A DNA stretch of 28,313 bases from an uncultured Verrucomicrobiota bacterium (GCA_937894935.1 CALAYC010000149.1:1-28313); one strand, 5' to 3'. Counted from the first letter of the stretch, positions 7,450-16,348 are shown. Notes: generated by a model not told the origin, from the sequence alone. Numbers and translations are program-made.

Positions 7450-8145
7450 TTATTTCCGACGAGAACGAGCGAAGACCGCCAAGCCCGCGAGGCCCAACAG
7501 CGTGGCAGTCGTGGGTTCGGGAATAACCTGATAGAAGGTCAGATTGTCAATTCCATGACGGCCATTGGAAAAATTATACGTTTCAGAAGTGCGGTTGAAT
7601 GTCAGGAGGTAATCTTCTCCAAGCACTCCGATGAAATTGGGGGTAATCGTGAAAACCTGCCCATTTACAAAACTGACGGATTGACTCCAAACCACAGTGG
7701 AGCTTGAAACCGCCGTGAGCGTGAGATCCCAGGAAGTGTTGCCTGGGGTTTCTGCAGTGTGACCGAAATCAAAAGAATCAAGCTGAAGGGCAAATCCATC
7801 ATCAACAGTGAAATTGATGGTGTGGTTGCCGAAGTCGAGTTGGGCGATCCGTGGAACGCCGCCTTCATTGTCCCAAGCGCCGCCGCCTACGGTGGTGTCT
7901 TCCAGGGGCGCAAAGAAGTTGGAGGTATGAATGTCCCAACCGGAATCCCAAGTCAGTCCGACATTGGGAGTCGTGCCGCCGGATACCACGTAGCCGTTTC
8001 CATCAGTGGTGGCAAATGAACCGAAGTTAGCCGGTACGGTTGCGTTATTTCCTCCAAGTTGCCCGAATCCGAGCGTGGTGGCTTGGCTGTGAGTCAGTCC
8101 GGCGAGTAATATTCCTGACGCGAGAATGAAACGATGCGTTTTCAT
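7450..8145 (-). CDS. PEP-CTERM sorting-domain protein
   Basis: A 231-residue exported protein. The ATG at 8143-8145 starts a signal peptide (MKTHRFILASGILLAGLTHS, cleavage near QAT). The middle is Gly/Asn/Thr-rich and beta-rich, with FTVDDGFALQLDSFDFG and GVLGEDYLLTF, resembling a lectin- or jelly-roll-type surface domain. The C-terminus is a full PEP-CTERM signal: PEP at 209-211, a hydrophobic helix (ATLLGLAGLAVF) and the basic tail ARSRRK. Such proteins are recognised by an exosortase, cleaved and sent to the surface or extracellular matrix; no exosortase gene is in the window. A longer open frame upstream to 8268 has no signal-like sequence, so the internal ATG is preferred. It has its own terminator and a leader dyad. 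Confidence 0.88.
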   Translation of the reverse strand: MKTHRFILASGILLAGLTHSQATTLGFGQLGGNNATVPANFGSFATTDGNGYVVSGGTTPNVGLTWDSGWDIHTSNFFAPLEDTTVGGGAWDNEGGVPRIAQLDFGNHTINFTVDDGFALQLDSFDFGHTAETPGNTSWDLTLTAVSSSTVVWSQSVSFVNGQVFTITPNFIGVLGEDYLLTFNRTSETYNFSNGRHGIDNLTFYQVIPEPTTATLLGLAGLAVFARSRRK

Positions 8146-8172
8146 GTTGGTTACTAATTCCCGAGGCAAAAG

Positions 8173-8197
8173 ACATATCGCACCCATTGCGATATGT
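8173..8197. promoter_or_regulatory. 10-bp perfect dyad upstream of the PEP-CTERM gene
   Basis: ACATATCGCA (8173-8182) and TGCGATATGT (8188-8197) are perfect inverted arms around CCCAT, 27 bp before the ATG at 8145. The length and spacing suit a dimeric repressor or activator site, or a leader hairpin. No regulator is identified. The region 8146-8381 otherwise holds no gene. Confidence 0.5.
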
Positions 8198-8381
8198 TGA
8201 TGCCGTTGGACGCATTTTGCGCAGTTTGTCGCACATGACAAGTCTTCTCTGCGACTTTTTAATCCCAAAAATTACGGAGTCGGGTGCATCAGATGGGGTT
8301 ACACCATCAACAAGCGCAGCTACCGCCATCGACTTAGCGTTTAATTTCGCCTCGGCGAATCGTTATCTTCGCAATTGAGCC

Positions 8382-9851
8382 TCATTTCGGTTTTAACTGC
8401 GGGAACAAAATCACATCGCGGATGCTTTCCTGACCGAGCAGCATCATGCAAAGGCGATCAATGCCGATGCCGATGCCGCCTGCCGGGGGCATGCCGTGTT
8501 CGAGGGCGACAAGGAAATCTTCGTCCAGCTTCTGTTGCTCGCCGCCGGCCTGATGTTCCAACGTGACGCGTTGCTGAATCGGATCATTTTGCTCCGTGTA
8601 ACCGGGCGAAATTTCCTGACCGTTGATACAGCACTCGAAGACTTCGACGGTCGTCGGGTCGTCGGGCGAAAGCTTGGCGAGCGGCACGAGTTCCTTCGGC
8701 AAATGCGTGACGAACGTGGGTTGGATGAGCGTTGGCTCGACGAGTTTTTCAAACACCGCGCCGGTGACTTCGAAATCTTCGTAGCCTTTAGCAATGTCGC
8801 CGGCCAGCTTCAAATCTTCCATTGCACGGCGACGGCGTTCCTCCGGCGTGACATCAAACCAATCATTGCCCGCAACAGCGCGGACGAGGTCTTTGTATTT
8901 TGCGCGCTTCCAGGTCGTGAGGTCGATGGTGCGAGTGACTTTGCCTTCCGCGTCTTTGAATTCGATGACGAGTGTGCCGAGGACCTTTTGCGCGACATGT
9001 TTGATGAGCGATTCGACCGTTTCCATCATCGTCTCGTAATCGCCGAACGCCTGATAAGCTTCGAGCATTGTGAACTCGGGATTGTGCCGGCGGGAGAGGC
9101 CTTCGTTGCGGAAATTTTTTCCAATCTCAAAAAGCCGGTCGATGCCGCCCACCAGCAACCGCTTGTGATACAACTCCAGCGCGATGCGAAGATAAAATTC
9201 ACAGCCGAGTGCGTTGTGAAAGGTCTTGAACGGTTGCGCTGCTGCGCCGCCGGGAATCGCCTGCATCGCGGGCGTCTCCACTTCCACGTAACCGCGACTG
9301 TGAAAAAACTGGCGGATTTCGTGAACGATGGCGCTGCGTTTTAGCATCACGTCCTTCACGTCAGGATTGGCGATGAGATCGAGATAACGCTGGCGATAGC
9401 GGATTTCCGTGTCTTCGAGTCCGTGCCACTTAGCGGGCGGTGGACGCAGGGCTTTGGCGAGAATTTTGAATGATTCGAGTTTGATGCTCGGTTCGTTGGT
9501 TTTGGTGCGGAACAGCGTGCCGGTTGCTCCAACGAAATCGCCAAGGTCGAGATGTTTGAAGATATCAAACTGCTCATCGCCGAGCGCCTGTTTTTGCGCA
9601 TAAACCTGAATGCGCCCCGATTGATCGCGCACATCAATGAAAATGGATTTGCCCATGTCGCGATGCGCGGTGACCCGACCGGCGACGGACACGCGATGGC
9701 CTTCCGGGAGCTTGCCAGAATCGAAACCACTGCGTGCGTCGTTACATTTAGTGTCGGGCGTGAACTTGTTCTGGAACGGGTCAATGCCTTTGGCGCGAAG
9801 CGCGGCGAGTTTGGCGCGGCGCTGCTCAATCAGTGAATTCGTGTCATCCAT
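8382..9851 (-). CDS. lysS: lysyl-tRNA synthetase, class II
   Basis: A 489-residue enzyme that charges tRNA-Lys with lysine using ATP, in the cytoplasm. The N-terminal third is an OB-fold anticodon-binding domain (VSVAGRVTAHRDMGKSIFID, then QVYAQK). The class II catalytic core has motif 1 (YVEVETPAMQAIPGGAAAQP), motif 2 near residue 250 (FRNEGLSRRHNPEFTMLEAY) and motif 3 near 457 (GGIGIGIDRLCMMLLG, then VILFPQLKPK). The length is normal for bacterial LysS. The ATG at 9849-9851 (MDDTNSLIEQRRAKL) is the natural start. It stands alone on the minus strand, divergent from the FtsB-like gene; a 7-bp stem hairpin sits 17 bp before its start. Confidence 0.97.
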   Translation of the reverse strand: MDDTNSLIEQRRAKLAALRAKGIDPFQNKFTPDTKCNDARSGFDSGKLPEGHRVSVAGRVTAHRDMGKSIFIDVRDQSGRIQVYAQKQALGDEQFDIFKHLDLGDFVGATGTLFRTKTNEPSIKLESFKILAKALRPPPAKWHGLEDTEIRYRQRYLDLIANPDVKDVMLKRSAIVHEIRQFFHSRGYVEVETPAMQAIPGGAAAQPFKTFHNALGCEFYLRIALELYHKRLLVGGIDRLFEIGKNFRNEGLSRRHNPEFTMLEAYQAFGDYETMMETVESLIKHVAQKVLGTLVIEFKDAEGKVTRTIDLTTWKRAKYKDLVRAVAGNDWFDVTPEERRRRAMEDLKLAGDIAKGYEDFEVTGAVFEKLVEPTLIQPTFVTHLPKELVPLAKLSPDDPTTVEVFECCINGQEISPGYTEQNDPIQQRVTLEHQAGGEQQKLDEDFLVALEHGMPPAGGIGIGIDRLCMMLLGQESIRDVILFPQLKPK

Positions 9852-9868
9852 AAGAATCAGCCGGACCG

Positions 9869-9889
9869 GAGCGGCAGGTTCAGCCGCTC
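9869..9889 (-). promoter_or_regulatory. short leader hairpin before lysS
   Basis: GAGCGGC (9869-9875) and GCCGCTC (9883-9889) pair perfectly around a 7-base loop, ending 17 bp upstream of the lysS ATG. It could affect ribosome access. It does not resemble a T-box. Function unproven. Confidence 0.35.
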
Positions 9890-10076
9890 ATCTTGGCCCT
9901 CGCATCGTTCGACAAGCGACGGAGCAGAAAGTCCAGCGGCGGGAAATAGAACAGGAATTGAGGCGGAAAACCAAGCAAGGAATCGTTGGGGTCGCGACGC
10001 GGTTCGCAGAGAGAATCGGGGCTGACGAGCATTTCTTTGCTTTCGTTCGCGCGGGCGGCTTGTTTTACTGCAGGTG

Positions 10077-10397
10077 ATGAACGTTGAAGACAGCATTTGG
10101 GACAAGCTCACCCGCGTGGTGATCGGTCTGTTGCTGTTGGCGTTTCTGGTGATGATCGGCGTCTGGTATTTGCCATTGATTCAACAGAACGAACGCATGC
10201 GTCGCGAAGTCATGCGCCTGGAGGCACTGGTTGAAAAAGAAACGGAAACACGTCGCCAGCTCAGCAGCGCAGTGGAATCACTGAGTAACGATCCCAGAGC
10301 TATCGAGCGACTCGCCCGCGAGAAACTGGGTTACGCCAAACCTGGAGAAACGGTGATCCGTTTCGAAGAAGCGACAAATAGCTTTGCACCGCGTTAA
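10077..10397 (+). CDS. septum formation initiator family protein (FtsB/DivIC-like)
   Basis: A 106-residue bitopic membrane protein from the ATG at 10077; a GTG one codon earlier is an equal alternative. Short cytoplasmic tail (MNVEDSIWDKLTR), one membrane helix (VVIGLLLLAFLVMIGVWYL, about 14-32), then a coiled coil (QQNERMRREVMRLEALVEKE and onward, about 36-66). It closes with the family signature DPRAIERLAREKLGYAKPGE followed by TVIRF. FtsB/DivIC proteins join FtsL and FtsQ/DivIB to regulate septal peptidoglycan synthesis at mid-cell. It is a single gene, convergent with frr. The 225 bp between it and lysS contain no gene I would support. Confidence 0.87.
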   Translation: MNVEDSIWDKLTRVVIGLLLLAFLVMIGVWYLPLIQQNERMRREVMRLEALVEKETETRRQLSSAVESLSNDPRAIERLAREKLGYAKPGETVIRFEEATNSFAPR

Positions 10398-10410
10398 TAA
10401 AACGCGGTGC
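10386..10410. terminator. hairpin between convergent FtsB-like gene and frr
   Basis: GCACCGCGTT (10386-10395) and AACGCGGTGC (10401-10410) form a perfect 10-bp stem with a 5-base loop. It overlaps the last codons and stop of the FtsB-like gene and lies 14 bp past the frr stop. Position and symmetry suggest a shared bidirectional terminator, although neither side shows a strong T-run. Confidence 0.55.
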
Positions 10411-10423
10411 GCAACGGCTTGCC

Positions 10424-10984
10424 TCAAACCGTCATCAATTCTTTTTCTTTCGCGGCGAAATGCTGGTCGATTTTTGCGATGTAATCGTCCGTCAGCTTCT
10501 GCAAATCTTTTTCCGCCTGCTTAACTTCGTCTTCGGTAACGCCACTGTCGTGCGAATGTTTCTTAAGTTGCTCCATGGCTTCGCGGCGCACGTGCCGAAT
10601 CGCGACCCGACCGTCTTCGGCCATTTTTTTGATAACTTTGACGAATTCCTGTCGGCGTTCCTGGCTGAGTTCCGGAAAGAAAATTCGGACAACTTTGCCT
10701 TGCACCGAAGGGGTCAAGCCGAGATTGGCTTTGAGAATGGCTTTCTCGATATGTTGAATCGTGCTCGCGTCCCATGGCTGAATGGCGAGCGTGCGTGGTT
10801 CAGGCGTGGTGATACCAGCGAGTTCGCGCAAGCGCATTTGCGAACCGTAACTCTCCACCAGAATATTTTCGACCAGCGAAGCGGAGGCTTTACCGGTGCG
10901 GACGCCGGCAAATTCATTGACCACCACTTGCTCGGTCTTTTCCATTTTTTCTTCCGCTGCTAACAGAATGTCGTCGAGTGCCAT
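10424..10984 (-). CDS. frr: ribosome recycling factor
   Basis: A 186-residue cytoplasmic protein that, with EF-G, splits post-termination ribosomes. Family sequence runs throughout: ALDDILLAAEEKMEKT, FAGVRTGKASASLVENI, VESYGSQMRLRELAGITTPE, RTLAIQPWD, IEKAILKANLGLTPSV, GKVVRIFFPELSQERRQEFV and HVRREAMEQLKKH. The ATG at 10982-10984 gives the standard RRF length of about 185; an upstream TTG start (11029) would add an unlikely leader. It is the last gene of a minus-strand run, 51 bp after a GT4 glycosyltransferase, and not in the frequent rpsB-tsf-pyrH-frr setting, at least not directly adjacent. Confidence 0.97.
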   Translation of the reverse strand: MALDDILLAAEEKMEKTEQVVVNEFAGVRTGKASASLVENILVESYGSQMRLRELAGITTPEPRTLAIQPWDASTIQHIEKAILKANLGLTPSVQGKVVRIFFPELSQERRQEFVKVIKKMAEDGRVAIRHVRREAMEQLKKHSHDSGVTEDEVKQAEKDLQKLTDDYIAKIDQHFAAKEKELMTV

Positions 10985-11035
10985 AGGTTTGGTGACGGTA
11001 GCAAAAGCCGTAAAAATGTATAGGGGCAAAACAAA

Positions 11036-12199
11036 TCACTTCGTGCGTTCGGCCAGCAGGCGTTGGTAAAGCTCGTAGAATGTGGCAATCATTTTTGTGA
11101 CGTCGAAATGTTCCTTCACAAATGCCTGACCACGGCGGCCTAGACCAGCGCGAAGTTGAGGATCGCGACTCAGTATAAGAATTCGTTCCGCAGCGGCGTT
11201 TTCATGACCGAGACGAACCAGAAATCCGGTTTGGCTATCCAGGCAAATTTCATCTGCCCCATCGAAATCATACGCCACCACCGGTTTGCCGGCAGCGAGT
11301 GCCTGGGGGAGGGCGCGGGATAACGCTTCGCGCATGGATAGATGCGCGAGACAATCCATAATACCGATGTATCGCGGCACTTCCGTGGGTGGAACAAGAC
11401 CGGTGAAGGTGACTTTGGATGTCAATCCGCGTTGACGAACTTTCTCTTCCAGTTGCGGACGCAGAATGCCGTCGCCAACGAAAAGCAGATGAGCGTTCGG
11501 ACAATCTGGAAGAATTCTTTGCAGCACGTGAATCAAATCGTCGTGACCCTTGAGCGGAAAGAGGCGCGCAACTTTTCCGATTACAAAAGCATCGCGAGGA
11601 ATTTTGAGCTTATCACGGAGCGCCGGATCATTTGTCGCTTGCGTAAATGGCGCGACATCAAATCCGCTGAATACACGTGTGTACATTTCCGGGCGGCCAA
11701 TTCCCGCAGCCAGATAGAGCCGGGTCATCGCCTGCGCCGAGCAGACGAAGTGAGTGGTAAACTTCGCGGCATAACGTTCGGCGGCAGTGAAAATCTTATT
11801 CGCGATCGTTCCTTGAAACGGCCCAAACGATGGCCCGTGAATGTGATGAATGATCACCGGCACTTTTGCACGCGCGGCGGCAATACGACCTAGCACGCCG
11901 GCTTTACCGCTGTGCGTGTGAACGATGTCGGGACGTTGCTGCTTTAACTGACGAGTGAGTTGTTGAAACGCGAAGAAATCTTTCCACGGATGCACCGGAC
12001 GCACGAGTGACGGCACGATGTTGAGCAATCCTGGAATGCTGGTGACGCGGTTTTCCAGCGAACCTTCCGGACCGGTTGTAGGACCGGAAATTAAGTGTAC
12101 TTCAATATCCGGTTTTTCGCGCAAGCCAAGAACGGTTGCGATGGTATTTTCCTGCGCACCGCCAACGACGAGTCGCGTGATAATGTGGGTGACGCGCAT
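11036..12199 (-). CDS. glycosyltransferase family 4 (GT-B) protein
   Basis: A 387-residue GT-B enzyme expected to move a sugar from a nucleotide donor to a lipid- or polymer-linked acceptor at the cytoplasmic face of the membrane. The N-terminal domain shows HIITRLVVGGAQENT, the Gly-rich acceptor loop typical of GT4, and DIVHTHSGKAGVLGRIAA. The C-terminal domain shows GKVARLFPLKGHDDLI, LLFVGDG and the donor-site region EALSRALPQALAAGKPVVA (from about residue 291). The usual E-x7-E motif reads E-x7-Q, a variant in a position that contacts the donor. The ATG at 12197-12199 lies 4 bp after the stop of the DUF2723-like gene, so the two are almost certainly co-transcribed. Donor and acceptor cannot be predicted. 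Confidence 0.88.
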   Translation of the reverse strand: MRVTHIITRLVVGGAQENTIATVLGLREKPDIEVHLISGPTTGPEGSLENRVTSIPGLLNIVPSLVRPVHPWKDFFAFQQLTRQLKQQRPDIVHTHSGKAGVLGRIAAARAKVPVIIHHIHGPSFGPFQGTIANKIFTAAERYAAKFTTHFVCSAQAMTRLYLAAGIGRPEMYTRVFSGFDVAPFTQATNDPALRDKLKIPRDAFVIGKVARLFPLKGHDDLIHVLQRILPDCPNAHLLFVGDGILRPQLEEKVRQRGLTSKVTFTGLVPPTEVPRYIGIMDCLAHLSMREALSRALPQALAAGKPVVAYDFDGADEICLDSQTGFLVRLGHENAAAERILILSRDPQLRAGLGRRGQAFVKEHFDVTKMIATFYELYQRLLAERTK

Positions 12200-12203
12200 G
12201 GCG

Positions 12204-15146
12204 TCAGGGAACTTGAGCAGACGACGGAGATTCAGGCGTTTTTGTCGTTTCGCCTTTTAACTCTTTCAGCCGTTCCGCAACCGCTTTGGCTTCAGCCGTG
12301 CCAGCCGGTGCATTGTTCAGATAATTCAGGTAATGCGTAATAGCAGCGTTAGTGTTTTTGCGGCGATACGCGATTTCTCCCAAACCATAGTCAATAATAG
12401 CCTCTTTCGGAAATTGCCGCTGGACAGTTTCGTAATCGGCTTGCGCTTCGTCCAACTGGTCGGCGCGTAAGTAGGCGATGCCACGATAGAGGATGGCGCG
12501 ATAATTATTCGTCTCCAGATTAATGGCTTTGGTGAACGAATTGATGGCTTCAGAATAATTCGGTTCTTCAATGAGGAAACAACCGCGGTTAATCCAACAC
12601 GCCGTATTGGTTGGTTGCAATTTCAGCATGCGCTCGGTGATGTCGAGGGCCGCAGCGTAACGACGATTATCAGCGTACGCTTTGCAAGCCGAAGCCAGCA
12701 TGGCGAAGTTTTTCGGGTCTTGCGCGAGATTCGTTTCAATGATCTGTCGCGCAGCGGTGTCGTCTTTTTTTGCAAGATAAGCAGCAGCTTCGAGCGTGAA
12801 GAGGTCGTTGATATTGGTGCGGACGGAAGGGTTGCGTTGAGCAATCTGGCGAATCTCGTCCACCATTTGAATGGTGCGGTCGGGAAAATTGCGATTCAAA
12901 TTCAGTTGGCCGAGCCAAAGACGGCTGGCGATGTCATTGGTGACCTGTTGACGCGCACGTTCGAAAGCCGTCGCGGCTTGTCGAATGAGATTGCCGCGCA
13001 GATATAGATAACCTTGCATGAACACTAGTCCCGGAGCGTCGTATGGGCCATAAACGGTGAGTAATTGTTCCCAGGAACGTGACTGACCGAAGTAGTCGTC
13101 GAACGGGCGATCCATTCCCAGGCTGAGCGACTCTCCGCTGCGAACCTTTTTGTTAAACGTGAGATTGATGTCGGCGACGATGTTGTGCGGATTGAGGTCG
13201 TGCGCGAGTTGAAAGTAATCAGTAGCTTTCTCGTATTGACCAGCACGTTGCAGTTCAACGGCCCACGTAACGAGGCTGCGGGAATAATAGCTGCCGATGG
13301 TTATCGCGAGACGATTCTTCTGCGGTTGCAAACCGATACGCCGATAAAACGTTTCGGGAAAGCGCAAATCCCAATCTTCTTCAGTCGCTGGAGGAATCGC
13401 CGGCTCCAGTTTTTGCTTTAATTCTTCGCTGGCCTTGCCCCAGAACTGTTCGTTGTGTGCAATGACTTCGGCGGAAAGCGGCGGAGCAACCAGGCTGTTG
13501 GTATTATATGGTATCAATTGCACGCTCAACCCGTTTGGCTGACCGGCAAAGACTTCAAAATAATATCCGAAACTGGGATGGAGATAGGTGACCGGCTGAG
13601 TCCGTCCGATTTTTTCAATCAAAGCAAGGAGCGTATTATCAGGAATTCGCTCTTCGCCCTCAGGAACGTTCCAATCAGGATATCGTTTTTTTAGGAACTT
13701 GTGATAATCCGGTTGTGGCAACAATCTGGAGGAAAGCAGCAGGTAATTCTTCAATTGACCAAGGCGCGCAAGGCGATCCTGCACGAGCAAAAGGTGATAA
13801 GGATCGTCGCTGATAAGAACACCGTTTGGAGGCAGATTCTCCGTGAGATGCGCTGCGAATTGTTTTTGCAGCGGTCCATTGGTGAGACGAATTTGGGGAA
13901 AATTTCGATGCAATAAGATTGCCGTTGTGCCGAGAGTCACCAGCGCAATGGCTACGACCGCAGCCTGTTGCGCGAACCGCGCGAGTCCCGTGGGCTGACG
14001 GAATTTACTGGGAGCCGGGCGCGAAACTAACAGCAGGTAGCCGCTGTAGTAACCAATGCTCAACGCGGCTAGATAATAGATTGGCAAAAACGACAAGCCA
14101 TAAGCTACTTGGCGCGGGCTGAATTCCGGATCAAGCATCATCCACACACACGCAAGCAAGATCACGACGTGACAGAGATGAAACGCCGATGTTGTAATGG
14201 TGACGCCAACGCGACTCGGGTCGCCAAACTGCGAAGACCAACGGATCGAGAGCAAAACAACCGGAATAATACTGGTCAGCGAGAACAGCAGAATCGTGTT
14301 ACGCGGCACGAGTGTGAGAATCCACTCTTGTGCCATGACGTTGTTGCTGAGCAATTGCCAGAACGTCAGGGAGTGGTCGCCTTTAATACTGCTGATAATC
14401 GGTAAAACGAGATAGAGCGATAGTCCAGCCAGTCCGCAAAGTGCCATTCGACTGAGAAATCTCACGTTGAAAAACGCGAGCTTGCGCATCCAAACGAGCG
14501 ACGCGATGAACAACGGAAAAAACGCAATCATCGCGAGGTTGTTGGTCATCGCGGCCCCATAGACCAGAGCTACGACATAGAGGCGCGATTCCTTCTGATC
14601 GATGCGATACTCCAGCAGATTACGGACAACGAATGCGAACATCAGCAGGTCGAGCATTTCGGCCGTGCCGTTCGTGCCGTGTTCCCAAACCGTAAGACTC
14701 AGTGCGCAAATCACCGTTGCCATTACCGGCGGCAGCCAAGCCGTTGGGATACTTAACAACGCTGAACGGTTTCCTTCTCGTTCACGTTGACTGCGAGTGC
14801 GATCATGCGGCAACAGCATGACCGAGCGCGCCAGTTGCGTGAGCGCCAACGCACCGCAGAGTGCCGAAAAGAAGTTTAACGCCAGCGGCACATGTTGCGG
14901 TGGGAGCAGGCGAATCGGCAGCGTGGCCAGATAATAAACGGGCGCGAGAAACTCCGCCAGATGAGAGAATCCAGTGATTCGTGCTGCGGGTGGTGGCTGA
15001 TTCAGTATGCCGGTCCAATCCAACACCGCTGGCAACGAGCGGTTAAGCGTGGCGAGATAAAAGAGAAAAACCAACGCGCCCAACAACCATGGCAGCCAGG
15101 TCAACGTGGACTGCCGCTTCCGGGCTGACGTTCTATCGATACTCAT
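12204..15146 (-). CDS. DUF2723-like multi-spanning membrane protein with C-terminal TPR repeats
   Basis: A 980-residue protein. The first ~430 residues hold about ten hydrophobic helices arranged like a GT-C glycosyltransferase of the DUF2723 (TMEM260-related) type: a first helix ending near TLNRSLPAVLDW, YLATLPIRLLPPQHVPLALN followed by FFSALCGALALTQL, WEHGTNGTAEML, and VYGAAMTNNLAMIAFFP. The usual DSGE and HPPG motifs of the first loop are not evident, so catalysis is uncertain. A soluble domain follows, then TPRs from about residue 600 to 960 (e.g. AGQYEKATDYFQLAHDLNP, NYSEAINSFTKAINLETNNY, NTNAAITHYLNYLNNAPAG). The C-terminal tail is Ser/Pro-rich. It starts at ATG 15144-15146 and sits between rlmD (47 bp) and the GT4 gene (4 bp). 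Protein or lipid glycosylation is inference from family and neighbour. Confidence 0.72.
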   Translation of the reverse strand: MSIDRTSARKRQSTLTWLPWLLGALVFLFYLATLNRSLPAVLDWTGILNQPPPAARITGFSHLAEFLAPVYYLATLPIRLLPPQHVPLALNFFSALCGALALTQLARSVMLLPHDRTRSQREREGNRSALLSIPTAWLPPVMATVICALSLTVWEHGTNGTAEMLDLLMFAFVVRNLLEYRIDQKESRLYVVALVYGAAMTNNLAMIAFFPLFIASLVWMRKLAFFNVRFLSRMALCGLAGLSLYLVLPIISSIKGDHSLTFWQLLSNNVMAQEWILTLVPRNTILLFSLTSIIPVVLLSIRWSSQFGDPSRVGVTITTSAFHLCHVVILLACVWMMLDPEFSPRQVAYGLSFLPIYYLAALSIGYYSGYLLLVSRPAPSKFRQPTGLARFAQQAAVVAIALVTLGTTAILLHRNFPQIRLTNGPLQKQFAAHLTENLPPNGVLISDDPYHLLLVQDRLARLGQLKNYLLLSSRLLPQPDYHKFLKKRYPDWNVPEGEERIPDNTLLALIEKIGRTQPVTYLHPSFGYYFEVFAGQPNGLSVQLIPYNTNSLVAPPLSAEVIAHNEQFWGKASEELKQKLEPAIPPATEEDWDLRFPETFYRRIGLQPQKNRLAITIGSYYSRSLVTWAVELQRAGQYEKATDYFQLAHDLNPHNIVADINLTFNKKVRSGESLSLGMDRPFDDYFGQSRSWEQLLTVYGPYDAPGLVFMQGYLYLRGNLIRQAATAFERARQQVTNDIASRLWLGQLNLNRNFPDRTIQMVDEIRQIAQRNPSVRTNINDLFTLEAAAYLAKKDDTAARQIIETNLAQDPKNFAMLASACKAYADNRRYAAALDITERMLKLQPTNTACWINRGCFLIEEPNYSEAINSFTKAINLETNNYRAILYRGIAYLRADQLDEAQADYETVQRQFPKEAIIDYGLGEIAYRRKNTNAAITHYLNYLNNAPAGTAEAKAVAERLKELKGETTKTPESPSSAQVP

Positions 15147-15193
15147 GAGATTAAATCAGTTGAATTGAAGCATTGGCGCTTGGCAAGTTCCGT

Positions 15194-16348
15194 TTAGCTG
15201 ACTCGGCGCAGGTCGGCGACACATTCTACGTGCTGGGTTTGTGGAAACATGTCCAAGGGCGTCACGCTCTCCAGCTTAAAGACACCGTCGGAGCAGAGGA
15301 TGTTCAAGTCGCGCGCCATCGTGGCGGGATGGCACGAAACGTAAATGATCTGAGCGGGCCGTTGCGCCCGCAGGAGTTGGAGGGTTTCCGGCAAACAACC
15401 TTTGCGCGGCGGATCAATCAACACGCTGGTGGCTTCGGCCGAGAAGCGATTCACCAGTTGAGGAAGCGCTTCCTCTACCGTAGCGGAAATAAACTCGCCG
15501 TTCGTCAAATTACGCTTTGCGGCATTTTTGCGTGCCGCGGTGATCGCCATCCGATCACATTCAACGCCAACGAACGATTCGACTGAATCGGCCAGTTCAA
15601 TGCCGAAGAAGCCGACGCCGCAATAGAGGTCCACGAGATGTTTCGTTTTGGCGGCGGTTAGTTTTTCTCGCACTGCTTGCACGAGGCCGGGTAGCAAAAA
15701 GAAATTGTTTTGAAAAAATGAATCGCGAGGAACTTCCCAGTCTTCGGGCGGAATACGCAACACGACTTTGATGCCGCCTTTGGGCGGAGGATTCTTGCGA
15801 ACATGAGCGATTTGCTCGTTCAACGCCGGTTCGGAAATTTTGCAATCAAAGATATCTTCGACCAGACCGCAGTCCCAGCGGACAAAGCCAATGTTTAACT
15901 TCTGCTCCGGCTTATTCCATTGGCTGCGAATCATGATGCGATTGCGATAACCGTACGGTTGCGGGCAAGGGACAACCGGCGCAACAATGGATGGATCGAT
16001 TCCGCCGATGCGCTGAAACAAATCCGCCACTTGCTTCTGTTTGAAACGCAATTGAGCCGCGTAGTTGATGTGTTGATACTGGCAACCACCGCATGCGGCA
16101 AAATGTTGGCAGAGCGGTTCGGTCCGGTCCGGCGAGGGCGTCAATACGCGCAAAAGCTTCGCGCGACCGAACGTTTTTTTTACTTCGGTGACTTCAATTT
16201 CAACGCTTTCGCCCGTAATAACAAACGGCACGAACAAAACAAATTCGCCCACGCGCGCCACGCCTTCGCCGCCAAACGCAAGGTCTTCAATCGTGACCGT
16301 GTGTTTCTGACCGATGGCAATGCTGTTCAACTGTGACTCTGACATCAT
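15194..16348 (-). CDS. rlmD: 23S rRNA (uracil-5-)-methyltransferase, RlmD/RumA type
   Basis: A 384-residue SAM-dependent m5U methyltransferase. An N-terminal TRAM RNA-binding domain (about 10-66, IEDLAFGGEGVARV) is followed by the iron-sulfur ligands Cys80, Cys86, Cys89 (in CGGCQYQH) and probably Cys169 (DIFDCK). The Rossmann domain has the SAM loop LVDLYCGVGFFGIEL (238-252), DPPRKG (312-317), nucleophile Cys339 in YVSCHPAT and general base Glu375 in TQHVECVA. All catalytic residues are present. Whether the target is U1939, U747 or a tRNA position cannot be settled by eye, so the RlmD label is the closest fit. The ATG at 16346-16348 or the adjacent one at 16343-16345 is the start; an upstream TTG extension is unlikely. 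Two small membrane-protein genes lie just upstream. Confidence 0.88.
   Translation of the reverse strand: MMSESQLNSIAIGQKHTVTIEDLAFGGEGVARVGEFVLFVPFVITGESVEIEVTEVKKTFGRAKLLRVLTPSPDRTEPLCQHFAACGGCQYQHINYAAQLRFKQKQVADLFQRIGGIDPSIVAPVVPCPQPYGYRNRIMIRSQWNKPEQKLNIGFVRWDCGLVEDIFDCKISEPALNEQIAHVRKNPPPKGGIKVVLRIPPEDWEVPRDSFFQNNFFLLPGLVQAVREKLTAAKTKHLVDLYCGVGFFGIELADSVESFVGVECDRMAITAARKNAAKRNLTNGEFISATVEEALPQLVNRFSAEATSVLIDPPRKGCLPETLQLLRAQRPAQIIYVSCHPATMARDLNILCSDGVFKLESVTPLDMFPQTQHVECVADLRRVS

Noticed and set aside
9857..10111. 84-codon minus frame and the tail of a 146-codon plus frame upstream of the FtsB-like gene
   Set aside because: Both overlap established genes, are rich in Arg/Ser/Gln and show no domain, signal or ribosome-binding site. 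The region is better read as a divergent promoter space.
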